Positions 1-7,057 of a stretch of DNA of 38,557 bases are shown here, one piece after another. Every line of letters starts with the position of its first letter. Positions within the stretch are counted from its first letter, which is position 1. The notes under the pieces were generated by a model that was given only the letters and a program-made list of their open reading frames with translations, was not told the DNA's origin and did not search any database. The translations under genes were made by a program, and so were the position numbers. Source of the DNA: Acidobacteriota bacterium. Its GTDB lineage: Bacteria > Acidobacteriota > Thermoanaerobaculia > Gp7-AA8. The DNA lies in the NCBI GenBank assembly GCA_025463165.1, contig JAOBAU010000350.1:1-38557 (forward strand). The letters are read 5' to 3'.

Positions 1-603
1 GGACGAAGCACGGGCACGAGCGGCCGCACATGGATCATCGATCCGCTCGACGGCACCTCGAACTATCTGCAGCACTTTCCGATCTGGTCGGTGTCGATCG
101 GCCTGAAGCAGCGCGAGGAGATCATCGCGGGCGTCGTGTACGAACCGCTGCGCGATCTCGTCTTCTCCGCCGAGCGCGGCGCGGGTGCGTTTCGCAACGG
201 CGCGCGGATGCGCGTCTCCGAACAAGCGAGTGTCGAAGCGGCGTTTCTCGCGACCGGATTTCCGTTCCGCGCGCAGCAGTTCGTCGCCACCTACTGCCGG
301 ATCTTTCATGATGTGATCTCGATCGCGAAAGGCGTGCGGCGCGCAGGCTCCGCGGCGCTCGATCTCGCGTACACGGCCGCCGGTGTGTTCGACGGTTTCT
401 TCGAGCTGCATCTGTCGTCGTGGGACGTTGCGGCAGGCTCGCTGCTCGTCACCGAAGCGGGCGGCGTCGTGAGCGATTTCTCCGGCGGCGATCGCTGGCT
501 GGCGCGCGGCAACATCGTCGGCGCGCCGCGCGGCGTACACGCTGAGTTGCTGCAGCTGATCAATCGTTACGTGAGCGAGGATGAGCTCGACCGGCGCAAA
601 TGA
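1..603 (+). CDS. Inositol monophosphatase family protein (5' end missing)
   Basis: The reading frame is open from base 1 with no start, so the N-terminus lies outside the window; 200 residues are visible. The metal-binding motif WIIDPLDGTSNY sits at about residues 11-22, and the second family motif, WDVAAG followed by an EAGG turn, at about 141-153. These define the Mg2+/Li+-sensitive phosphatase superfamily (SuhB/IMPase, CysQ, FBPase-like). Family members hydrolyse phosphate monoesters such as inositol-1-phosphate or 3'-phosphoadenosine 5'-phosphate in the cytosol. The missing part would carry the first metal ligand (the Glu-Glu region). The substrate cannot be decided from the fragment. The stop overlaps the next start (ATGA at 600-603), implying translational coupling to the DNA glycosylase. 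Confidence 0.9.
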   Translation, partial: GRSTGTSGRTWIIDPLDGTSNYLQHFPIWSVSIGLKQREEIIAGVVYEPLRDLVFSAERGAGAFRNGARMRVSEQASVEAAFLATGFPFRAQQFVATYCRIFHDVISIAKGVRRAGSAALDLAYTAAGVFDGFFELHLSSWDVAAGSLLVTEAGGVVSDFSGGDRWLARGNIVGAPRGVHAELLQLINRYVSEDELDRRK

Positions 604-1205
604 AACCTCTGCCGCGTGACTTCTATCTGAACGACACGGTTTCCGTCGCCCGCGCGCTGCTCGGCTGCGTGTTGTGGCGCCGCCTCGATGGCGAGCTGCT
701 GGCCGGACGGATTGTGGAGGCCGAGGCGTATCTCGGTGCGAACGACATGGCGAGCCATGCGCGGCGCGGACTGCGATCGCCCCGCGTCGAGTCGATGTAT
801 CTCGACGGCGGTCACGCGTACGTCTACTTCACGTACGGCATGCACTACTGCATGAACGTCGTCACGCAGGAAGCCGACATCGCGGAAGCGGTGCTGCTGC
901 GCGGACTCGAACCGCTGCAGGGACTCGAATCAATGCGGACGCGGCGACCGAAAGCGAAGCGCGATCTCGATCTGATGAACGGGCCGGGAAAACTCTGCGC
1001 GGCGATGGCGATCGACAAAGCGCTCGATGGCGCGCCGCTCAATGGAAAGACGCTGTTCATCACGCCGCGGGACATTGAGGTGCGCGAGGAAGAGATCGCG
1101 GTGAGCGCGAGGATCGGCGTGGAGAATTCGGGTGAGGCGGCGCCGTGGCCGCTGCGGTTCTATTTGCGCGGCAACAAGTTCGTCGGCCACGGGCCGATGC
1201 GCTGA
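600..1205 (+). CDS. mpg: DNA-3-methyladenine glycosylase (AAG/MPG family)
   Basis: This is a base-excision repair enzyme that releases 3-methyladenine, hypoxanthine and related damaged purines by cleaving the N-glycosidic bond. At 201 residues it is the usual size for the bacterial family. The stretch GRIVEAEAYLG (about residues 37-47) matches the AAG active site, with the second Glu (about E42) in the place of the catalytic Glu. YFTYGMHYCMNV (about 78-89) is the signature around the base-flipping pocket, and NGPGKLCAAM lies further on. The ATG overlaps the stop of the upstream phosphatase, so it is the second gene of an operon. No odd features were seen. Confidence 0.95.
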   Translation: MKPLPRDFYLNDTVSVARALLGCVLWRRLDGELLAGRIVEAEAYLGANDMASHARRGLRSPRVESMYLDGGHAYVYFTYGMHYCMNVVTQEADIAEAVLLRGLEPLQGLESMRTRRPKAKRDLDLMNGPGKLCAAMAIDKALDGAPLNGKTLFITPRDIEVREEEIAVSARIGVENSGEAAPWPLRFYLRGNKFVGHGPMR

Positions 1206-1340
1206 TTCGCGCAGCGTCAGTCAACGGCTTCGCGGCGAATCTTTTCCAACGGCGCTGCAGCGCCTGGCAACGGAGCCTCACGTCGTGTAGGCTTCGCCAT
1301 CCAACGCTGCGGGCCGTGCCCGCCGCTCTTTCACAATTCA

Positions 1341-1501
1341 GTTCGAGACGGTGCTCGGGAAGCCGGTTTAAGACCGGCGCGGCCCCCGCCACTGTACCCG
1401 GAGACGACTCATACGCGGCCCCAGCGAGGCCCCCACTGCATTGTGCGGGAAGGGAGTATGAGAAGGATGACCCGGAAGCCAGGAGACCGACCGTCTCGGA
1501 C
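1341..1501 (+). ncRNA. Cobalamin (B12) riboswitch
   Basis: The canonical B12 box GAAGCCAGGAGACC lies at 1475-1488. It is enclosed by a perfect 7-bp P1 helix: GAGACGG at 1345-1351 pairs with CCGTCTC at 1491-1497. Upstream is a GCCGGT/ACCGGC hairpin (1362-1367 with 1373-1378) followed by the conserved CCCCGCCACTG segment (1383-1393). The element ends about 30 bases before a BtuB-like receptor gene. This is the usual arrangement: cobalamin binding sequesters the ribosome-binding site or ends transcription, so uptake is off when B12 is plentiful. It accounts for most of the 330-base gap between the flanking genes. The outer boundaries are approximate. Confidence 0.93.
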
Positions 1502-1533
1502 ACAACGCATGCACGCTTCGGAGGGAAGCCGTC

Positions 1534-3363
1534 GTGAAAACTGTCCTGTCATTTCTCCTTTTTCTTTTTCTTACCGCTGTTACCGCATTCGCGCAGACGA
1601 GTGCTGACATCGTCGTCACCGCCTCCGCGATTCCGGAGACGGTCGAGACGACGCCGGCCGCCGTCACCGTCATCACGCACAAGCAGATCGAAGAACGAGG
1701 CTCCACCGATCTCGCCGACGTGCTGCGCGAAGTGCCCGGCCTCTCGCTCAGCCGCACCGGGTCCGCAGGCCGCGCAACGTCACTCTTCACGCGCGGCGCG
1801 AACTCGACGCACACGCTCGTGCTCTGGAACGGCATCCAGCTCAACAATCCGTACTTCTCCGGCTTCGACTGGGGCCAGTTCTCGACCGCCGGCGTCGAAC
1901 AGGTCGAAGTCGTGCGCGGTCCGTACTCCGCGCTGTACGGATCGGACGCCGTCGCCGGCGTAGTCAACGTGTTGACTTCACCGACCGCGAGCTACTTTCA
2001 CGGCAGTGTCGAAGGTGGCAGCAAAGGCCTGCGCAACGCCGAACTGTCGGGCGCTTACGCCGGCACGACCGGCAAAGTCAGCGGCGCGTGGGGACATCGT
2101 GAAGATGATGGCTTCGCGCCCAACGACGACATCCGTCAAAACAGCGGGAATCTCTACGCGCAGTGGATGCCCGGCGCCAACTTCTCACTCGGCGCATCCG
2201 CTCGCCGCAACGCCTACGACCTCGGCATCCCGGTGAACACGAACTTCTCCGGCACCGAGCTCGTCCCGAGTCCGAATCGCCGCGGCAGCGGCAACGATCG
2301 GCAGATTGCGATTCCGATCACGCAGTCGATCGGCCGCTTCTCGTACGACGTCGCGCTCTCCGACAACAAGCGCCGCGATGACTTCCAGGATCCCGACGAT
2401 CCGTACGGTCTCACCGAATCGCGCACCGATTCGAAAGTGCGCCGCGCACGCCTTGTGACGCGCACCGTGACCGGCATCGGCACGATCGTCCTCGGCGGCG
2501 AATACGCGCGCGCGGTCGTCGATGACGCGTCGACCTACGGCGTCAACCTCGCCGGCAACCGCCGCACGGAGCGCTCGTTCTTTGTCGAGGATCGGCTGTC
2601 GCATGAGACCGAAAGCGGCGCGCACTTCGAGCTGTCGCTCGGCGCACGTCGCGACGACTTCGACACGTTCGGCAGCGAGACCTCGCCGCGCGTCGCCATC
2701 GCACTCGTGCAGAACGGCACGAAGTGGCGCGCTGCATACGGCCAGGCATTTCGCGCGCCCTCAGTCGGCGAACTCTACTTCCCGTTCTCCGGCAACCGCG
2801 ACCTCAATGCAGAACACAGCCGCAGCTTCGAGTTCGGTTTCGATCGCGGCCTCGGCACCGCATCGCAGCTGTCGCTGACGTACTTCAACAGCAGCTATCG
2901 CGACCTGATCATCTTCGATCCGGCAACGTTCATCTTCTCCAACATCGGCCGCGCGAAGAGCGACGGAATCGAAGCCGGCTTCTCGCGGCGCATCGCCAAT
3001 CAGTTCTACACCTCGCTCAGCTACACGTGGCTGCACAAAGACGAAGACTCATCGACCGGACTCCGTCTGGCGCGGCGTCCGGAGCACAGCGGATCGCTGG
3101 CTTTTGGATACACGCGCGGCTCGATCGACACGAACGTCTCCGTGATCCGCAGCGGCGCACGCAGCGACATCCTGCCGATCGCTCCCTACTCGCGCACCGA
3201 AAACCGCGGATACACGACCATCGACGTCAATCTGCAGTGGCGTGCGGCGCGCTTCGCACCGTATGTGCGGATCGAGAATTTGCGCGACACGCGATACGAG
3301 GAAGTGCTCGGATATCCGTCGCCGGGACGCCGCACGATCGTCGGCCTGCGCTTCGGAACGTAG
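1534..3363 (+). CDS. btuB: TonB-dependent outer-membrane receptor, BtuB-like cobalamin transporter
   Basis: A 609-residue protein starting at GTG behind GAGGG. A clear signal peptide (hydrophobic run to about residue 20, ending AFAQ) is followed by a TonB-box-like DIVVTAS. The plug domain (about 35-150) shows the BtuB-type RGANSTHTLVLWNGIQLN and VEVVRGPYSALYGSDAVAGV motifs. The rest is a 22-strand-barrel-like region ending in RDTRYEEVLGYPSPGRRTI and a terminal aromatic-rich strand, as in BtuB. It should carry cobalamin or a related corrinoid across the outer membrane using TonB energy. The upstream cobalamin riboswitch is strong independent support for this substrate. No BtuFCD transporter is present here, so inner-membrane transport must be encoded elsewhere. 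Confidence 0.93.
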   Translation: MKTVLSFLLFLFLTAVTAFAQTSADIVVTASAIPETVETTPAAVTVITHKQIEERGSTDLADVLREVPGLSLSRTGSAGRATSLFTRGANSTHTLVLWNGIQLNNPYFSGFDWGQFSTAGVEQVEVVRGPYSALYGSDAVAGVVNVLTSPTASYFHGSVEGGSKGLRNAELSGAYAGTTGKVSGAWGHREDDGFAPNDDIRQNSGNLYAQWMPGANFSLGASARRNAYDLGIPVNTNFSGTELVPSPNRRGSGNDRQIAIPITQSIGRFSYDVALSDNKRRDDFQDPDDPYGLTESRTDSKVRRARLVTRTVTGIGTIVLGGEYARAVVDDASTYGVNLAGNRRTERSFFVEDRLSHETESGAHFELSLGARRDDFDTFGSETSPRVAIALVQNGTKWRAAYGQAFRAPSVGELYFPFSGNRDLNAEHSRSFEFGFDRGLGTASQLSLTYFNSSYRDLIIFDPATFIFSNIGRAKSDGIEAGFSRRIANQFYTSLSYTWLHKDEDSSTGLRLARRPEHSGSLAFGYTRGSIDTNVSVIRSGARSDILPIAPYSRTENRGYTTIDVNLQWRAARFAPYVRIENLRDTRYEEVLGYPSPGRRTIVGLRFGT

Positions 3364-3373
3364 CCGCTAAACC

Positions 3374-3416
3374 GGTATCGGGAAGTGGTTTGACTCCATT
3401 TCCGCTTCCCGATACC
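3374..3416 (+). terminator. Long perfect inverted repeat after btuB (possible terminator)
   Basis: GGTATCGGGAAG (3374-3385) and CTTCCCGATACC (3405-3416) form a perfect 12-bp stem. A weaker inner TGG/CCA stem sits in the loop. It starts 11 bases after the btuB stop and ends 14 bases before the next ATG. No U-tract follows, so intrinsic termination is uncertain. It could instead shield the start region of the next gene, which lacks a visible Shine-Dalgarno sequence. Confidence 0.5.
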
Positions 3417-3429
3417 CTCCCCTGATCCC

Positions 3430-4674
3430 ATGGTCCTCTTCAATTACGCGACGAAGGAAATCACCGCAAAGATCGTCTATTACGGTCCGGGACTTTGCGG
3501 AAAGACGACAAATCTGCAGTTCGTCTACGACTCGTTGCCGTCCAACAACAAGAGCAAGATGCTCTCGCTGGCGACGAAAACGGATCGCACGCTGTTCTTC
3601 GATTTCCTTCCGCTCGACCTTGGAAAGATCCGCGGCATGCGCACCAAGCTGCAGCTCTACACGGTGCCGGGGCAGGTCTATTACAACTCGACGCGCCAGC
3701 TCGTTTTGAAGGGCGCTGACGGAATCGTCTTCGTCGCCGATTCGCAGGATTTCGCGGTCGACGCGAATCTCGAATCGCTGCAGAACCTGGAAGACAACCT
3801 GAAGCGCCAGGGGATTCGCATCCGCGAGATTCCGGTCGTGATGCAGTACAACAAACGCGACCTGCCGAACGCGTTGCCCGCCGAGGAGCTGGAGAAGGAA
3901 GTCAATAAGCTGCATGTGCCGCATTACTCGTCGGTAGCGACGACCGGCATCGGCGTCGAAGAGACGCTGAAGGGAATCACGCAGCTGGTGCTCGCGCATC
4001 TCGTGAAGAAGTACGGACTGGAAGGTTCGGAACCGCTCGAGCGCGAGATTCAGATTCTCAATCCGACCGTGCCGCGCGAGAAGAGCGCTGACTCGCTTTG
4101 GGACGATGATGATGACGAAGCAGTGCCGGCCGCCGCATCCGCCGCGCCACCGCCTCCCGCTGCAGCGGCTGTGAATCCGTACACGGTCGATGATGCGGAC
4201 GATGATGAAGACATCCCGCTCGTCGCCACGGAGTTGATCGGCTCGACCACATCATCTTCTTCCGCGACGGCGACCGCGCCGCCGGTTCCGACGCGCTCAC
4301 CGCAAAGTCCGTTCATGGAAGTGGAAGACTATTTCGCGACCAGCGCTCCGGCGCCGGCGGCGCCTCCGCCAACTGCACCGACGCCCGCGCCGGCGAAACC
4401 GTCGAAATTCTCCTCGCCGTTCGGTGAGCTGCCGATGGAAGTGCCGATGACGTCGATCGAGATTCCGTTGCCGGCCGGCATTCTCAATTCGCTGCCGGAC
4501 CTCGATGAGCCGCTGCCGCCGCCTGCACCGTCAGCCTCCGCACCGACGGAACGTCGTGCGACGGACGGACTCGTGAAAGAGGTGAGCATCCCTCTCAATC
4601 TTTCACTCGATGAGATCCGCCAGCATCGCCGTCTGCGGCTGAAGATCACGCTTGACGTGAACCTGCTGCCGTAG
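3430..4674 (+). CDS. mglA: MglA-like small Ras-family GTPase with long C-terminal extension
   Basis: The first 195 residues are a complete MglA-type GTPase. The P-loop is GPGLCGKTT (19-27), the switch II region is TVPGQVYYNSTR (78-89), the G4 motif is NKRD (141-144), and a G5-like SSVATTG is near 167. MglA is the polarity switch that sets the leading pole in Myxococcus and also positions pili and other machinery. The protein runs to 414 residues, about twice the normal length. Residues 205-370 are an acidic, Ala/Pro/Thr-rich low-complexity linker with runs of Asp. The last 35 residues (VKEVSIPLNLSLDEIRQ onward) return to ordinary amphipathic composition and look like a folded or docking tail. 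No mglB partner is adjacent. The GTPase assignment is firm; the role of the tail is unknown. Confidence 0.9.
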   Translation: MVLFNYATKEITAKIVYYGPGLCGKTTNLQFVYDSLPSNNKSKMLSLATKTDRTLFFDFLPLDLGKIRGMRTKLQLYTVPGQVYYNSTRQLVLKGADGIVFVADSQDFAVDANLESLQNLEDNLKRQGIRIREIPVVMQYNKRDLPNALPAEELEKEVNKLHVPHYSSVATTGIGVEETLKGITQLVLAHLVKKYGLEGSEPLEREIQILNPTVPREKSADSLWDDDDDEAVPAAASAAPPPPAAAAVNPYTVDDADDDEDIPLVATELIGSTTSSSSATATAPPVPTRSPQSPFMEVEDYFATSAPAPAAPPPTAPTPAPAKPSKFSSPFGELPMEVPMTSIEIPLPAGILNSLPDLDEPLPPPAPSASAPTERRATDGLVKEVSIPLNLSLDEIRQHRRLRLKITLDVNLLP

Positions 4675-4696
4675 AATGCTCCGCGCCTCCGCCCTG

Positions 4697-4783
4697 GGAG
4701 GAGTGGCCGAGTGGTTTAAGGCAGCGGTCTTGAAAACCGCCGTACGGGAAACCGTACCGTGGGTTCGAATCCCACCTCCTCCG
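4697..4783 (+). tRNA. tRNA-Ser(UGA)
   Basis: The acceptor stem GGAGGAG (4697-4703) pairs with CTCCTCC (4776-4782). The anticodon stem GCGGT/ACCGC (4724-4728 with 4736-4740) frames loop CTTGAAA with anticodon TGA at 4731-4733. The long variable arm typical of class II serine tRNAs lies between the anticodon and T arms. The T arm is GTGGG-TTCGAAT-CCCAC (4759-4775) and the discriminator is G at 4783. The following bases are CCG, so the CCA end is not encoded. Confidence 0.97.
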
Positions 4784-4891
4784 CCGGGCACGGCCCGGTG
4801 CGCTGCTTGGCGTAGCCTCGGCCTTCCTTCTTTTTCTTTTCCAACGGTTGTGCGACGAACAGTCGGCAGAAATTCTTTCCTCTCGTTGGAA

Positions 4892-4919
4892 TTGACATTC
4901 CTGCTTACGGCTTTAAGAT
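4892..4919 (+). promoter_or_regulatory. Sigma-70-like promoter for tRNA-Ser(GCU)
   Basis: A perfect -35 TTGACA (4892-4897) is followed by a 16-base spacer and a -10-like TAAGAT (4914-4919). The predicted start, near 4926, lies about 13 bases before the mature tRNA end. It is the clearest promoter in the window and suggests the two serine tRNAs are transcribed separately. Confidence 0.65.
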
Positions 4920-4938
4920 GCCACGAAGGCCACCAGAC

Positions 4939-5032
4939 GGAGAGATGGGTGAGTGGCTGAAGCCAGCGGTTTGCTAAACCGCCGTAGGGCCTTAAAGCTC
5001 TACCGAGGGTTCGAATCCCTCTCTCTCCGCCA
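4939..5032 (+). tRNA. tRNA-Ser(GCU)
   Basis: The acceptor stem GGAGAGA (4939-4945) pairs with TCTCTCC (5022-5028). The anticodon stem GCGGT/ACCGC (4966-4970 with 4978-4982) encloses loop TTGCTAA with anticodon GCT at 4973-4975. A long class II variable arm (about 4984-5004) follows. The T arm is GAGGG-TTCGAAT-CCCTC (5005-5021) and the discriminator is G at 5029. CCA is encoded at 5030-5032, unlike in the neighbouring tRNA-Ser(UGA). Confidence 0.97.
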
Positions 5033-5184
5033 ACTTTTCTCCCTCCTTTGCTTCCCTCAGCGGAACCTTTTCTCCACACGAAATAACCAGCTCAGGCACA
5101 TTTCGTGAAGCGAGTTCAGCTCGGCCTGAAAGGCGCGAGCAGTTCACGCAGTACTCATTTTTTCGGAGTTCTAAGGAGAATCCC

Positions 5185-5646
5185 ATGGCAAACACGAGCA
5201 AACGCGGTTTTGCGTCGATGGATCCGTCCCGGCAGAAAGACATCGCCAGCAAGGGCGGCAGAGCTGCACACGCGAAAGGCACAGCGCACGAGTTCACCTC
5301 GGATGAAGCACGCGTTGCCGGCCGCAAAGGTGGCGAGGCGGTGAGCCGCGATCGCGCACATATGTCGGCCATCGGCCGCGAAGGCGGACACAGCCGCGGC
5401 CGCGCCCGTCAGGAACAGCGTCCCGCCGATGTTTCGACCTCGAGCAACGTGCAGCAGAGCTCGTCCGGCAACAACAACGGCGGCATGACCGCGCGCGAAT
5501 CGAACGAGCGTCCGAGCTATATCGGACAGGAGCACAACAACGATCGCGGTACCGCGTCGCCGAACAACAGCAACGCATCGAGCTCCGGCTCGAGCTCGCG
5601 CAGCAACGAAACCGGCCGCGATTTCCAGGGCCGCCGCGACTACTGA
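5185..5646 (+). CDS. KGG-repeat general stress protein
   Basis: A 153-residue, very hydrophilic protein of the stress-induced KGG family (GsiB/YciG-like). The repeat SKGG, RKGG and REGG appears in the first 70 residues in the spacing typical of this family, each after a short Ala/Arg/Asp-rich helix. From about residue 75 the chain is a Ser/Asn/Gly/Arg-rich disordered tail. Such proteins are small cytosolic hydrophilins induced by starvation, desiccation or acid, and their molecular role is not settled. The start is chosen by the strong AAGGAG at about 5174-5179. It is a single gene flanked by non-coding DNA on both sides. It could have a DNA- or RNA-binding role, but the sequence does not prove this. 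Confidence 0.85.
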   Translation: MANTSKRGFASMDPSRQKDIASKGGRAAHAKGTAHEFTSDEARVAGRKGGEAVSRDRAHMSAIGREGGHSRGRARQEQRPADVSTSSNVQQSSSGNNNGGMTARESNERPSYIGQEHNNDRGTASPNNSNASSSGSSSRSNETGRDFQGRRDY

Positions 5647-5664
5647 GCGGTAGCGAAGTACGAC

Positions 5665-5730
5665 GGCAGGCACATCGCCTGTCCCGGACGACACGCGACA
5701 GGCGCGCAGCCCAGCGCCTGTCCGCCTGCC
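5665..5730 (+). other. Competing hairpins downstream of the KGG gene
   Basis: GGCAGGC (5665-5671) pairs with GCCTGCC (5724-5730) as an outer stem. Inside, GACAGGC (5697-5703) can pair either with the upstream GCCTGTC (5677-5683) or with the downstream GCCTGTC (5716-5722). The two inner hairpins exclude each other. It lies 19 bases after the stop and may act as a factor-dependent terminator or 3' stabiliser. No U-run follows. Confidence 0.5.
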
Positions 5731-5738
5731 TCCTCCTC

Positions 5739-5764
5739 GATGCGATAGGATCGCGCGTCGCATC
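5739..5764 (+). other. 5' leader hairpin of the lipoprotein cyclophilin gene
   Basis: GATGCGA (5739-5745) and TCGCATC (5758-5764) form a perfect 7-bp stem just upstream of the AAGGAGG ribosome-binding site (5772-5778). It may protect or modulate the leader. No function is shown. Confidence 0.4.
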
Positions 5765-5785
5765 GATACCGAAGGAGGTCATCCC

Positions 5786-6484
5786 GTGAAACGACTGACG
5801 TACACGTTCCTCGCACTCGCCATCACCGCCTGCGCTCCCGCGAACCGCGACGCTTCGACCAGCGTCGATTCGTCCGCGACCGCGCAACAGACCGCATCGG
5901 CTGTTCCCCCTCCACCGCCTGCGAGCCCCGCAAAGCAGGTCGACGAGCAGAAGCCGATCAGCTACTACACGGACAAAGTTGCCGAGATCCACACGACCGC
6001 CGGCGACATCAACATCCGCTTTTTTCCGGACGTCGCACCGAAGCATGTCCGCAACTTCATCGATCTTTCCGAGAAGGGTTTCTACAACGGGACGAAGTTC
6101 CATCGTGTCATCCCCGGCTTCGTGATTCAGGGCGGCGATCCGAACTCGATCTCCGGCGATCCGTCGACGTGGGGAACCGGCAACTCCGGCAAATACGTCG
6201 ATCTCGAGCCGAGCTCCATTCATCACGGACGCGGCATCGTCTCGATGGCGCGCGGCGGCGATCCGAACAGCGCCTCCTCACAGTTCTTCATCTGCGTCGC
6301 CGATGCACCGAATCTCGACGGCGGCTACTCGGTCTTCGGCGAAGTGACGAAGGGAATGGACGTCGTCGATCAGATCGTCTCCGCGCCGACCGGAGAGCGC
6401 AACCGTCCCGACAAACCGGAGGCGATCAAGTCGATCACCATCCGCGCCGCCACCGACGCTGAAAAAGGTCCGGCACCGAAGTAA
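5786..6484 (+). CDS. Peptidyl-prolyl cis-trans isomerase, cyclophilin type, lipoprotein
   Basis: A 232-residue protein that should catalyse proline cis-trans isomerisation in the envelope. It starts at GTG behind a perfect AAGGAGG. The N-terminus is a lipoprotein signal: hydrophobic LTYTFLALAI, then TAC with Cys16 as the probable lipidated residue. An Ala/Pro/Ser linker leads to a full cyclophilin domain from about residue 60. The domain shows FHRVIPGFVIQGGDP, carrying the catalytic Arg and Gln region, and SMARGGDPNSASSQFFI. It is followed 43 bases later by a second cyclophilin of very similar sequence that lacks a signal, so the pair looks like a local duplication split between compartments. 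Confidence 0.93.
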   Translation: MKRLTYTFLALAITACAPANRDASTSVDSSATAQQTASAVPPPPPASPAKQVDEQKPISYYTDKVAEIHTTAGDINIRFFPDVAPKHVRNFIDLSEKGFYNGTKFHRVIPGFVIQGGDPNSISGDPSTWGTGNSGKYVDLEPSSIHHGRGIVSMARGGDPNSASSQFFICVADAPNLDGGYSVFGEVTKGMDVVDQIVSAPTGERNRPDKPEAIKSITIRAATDAEKGPAPK

Positions 6485-6527
6485 CGGCGCTGGCACGCAG
6501 TCCGAAACGGAACAAGAAGGAGAAACG

Positions 6528-7055
6528 ATGAGCGACGACACCAGCAAGGTGGCCGAACTGCACACGTCGAAGGGCGACATTCACATCCGCTTCTTTCCCG
6601 ACGTTGCACCGGGTCACGTTCGCAATTTCCTCGATCTGGCCGGCAAAGGTTTCTACAACGGCACGAAGTTCCATCGCGTCATTCCCGGGTTCATGATTCA
6701 GGGCGGCGATCCGAACACGATTTCGGGCGCGCCCGGAACGTGGGGCACCGGCGGCTCGCCGACGCGCCTCAAGGCAGAGTTCAGCTCCATTCCGCATCGC
6801 CGCGGCATCGTCTCGATGGCGCGCTCCAACGACCCGCACAGCGCCTCGTCGCAGTTCTTCATCGTCGTGGCCGACTCGAAGTTCCTCGACAACCAGTACA
6901 CGGTCTTCGGTCAGGTGACGAAGGGGATGGAGATCGCCGATCAGATCGTCGGCGGCGCGCGCAACGCTCAGGATCGTCCGAATGAGCCGGTGTCGATCGA
7001 CTCGATCACGGTCCGCGACGCGACCGCGGACGAACAGGGTCCCGCTCCGAAGTAA
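6528..7055 (+). CDS. Peptidyl-prolyl cis-trans isomerase, cyclophilin type, cytosolic
   Basis: A 175-residue cyclophilin without a signal peptide, so probably cytosolic. FHRVIPGFMIQGGDP and SMARSNDPHSASSQFFIVVAD are the active-site stretches. It is closely similar to the preceding lipoprotein cyclophilin throughout the domain, down to the C-terminal ITVRDAT...GPAPK, which supports tandem duplication. The ATG is preceded by AAGGAG. The next gene begins two bases after the stop, so the cyclophilin and the sugar-kinase-like gene are probably cotranscribed. Confidence 0.94.
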   Translation: MSDDTSKVAELHTSKGDIHIRFFPDVAPGHVRNFLDLAGKGFYNGTKFHRVIPGFMIQGGDPNTISGAPGTWGTGGSPTRLKAEFSSIPHRRGIVSMARSNDPHSASSQFFIVVADSKFLDNQYTVFGQVTKGMEIADQIVGGARNAQDRPNEPVSIDSITVRDATADEQGPAPK

Positions 7056-7057
7056 CG

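Noticed and set aside
2724-3425. 233-codon frame inside btuB
   Set aside because: Arg/His-rich out-of-frame shadow of the receptor gene.
4784-4798. CCGGGC-ACG-GCCCGG hairpin right after tRNA-Ser(UGA) as an intrinsic terminator
   Set aside because: A three-base loop and no U-tract directly after; the T-rich stretch is more than 20 bases away. It may only mark the processing end.
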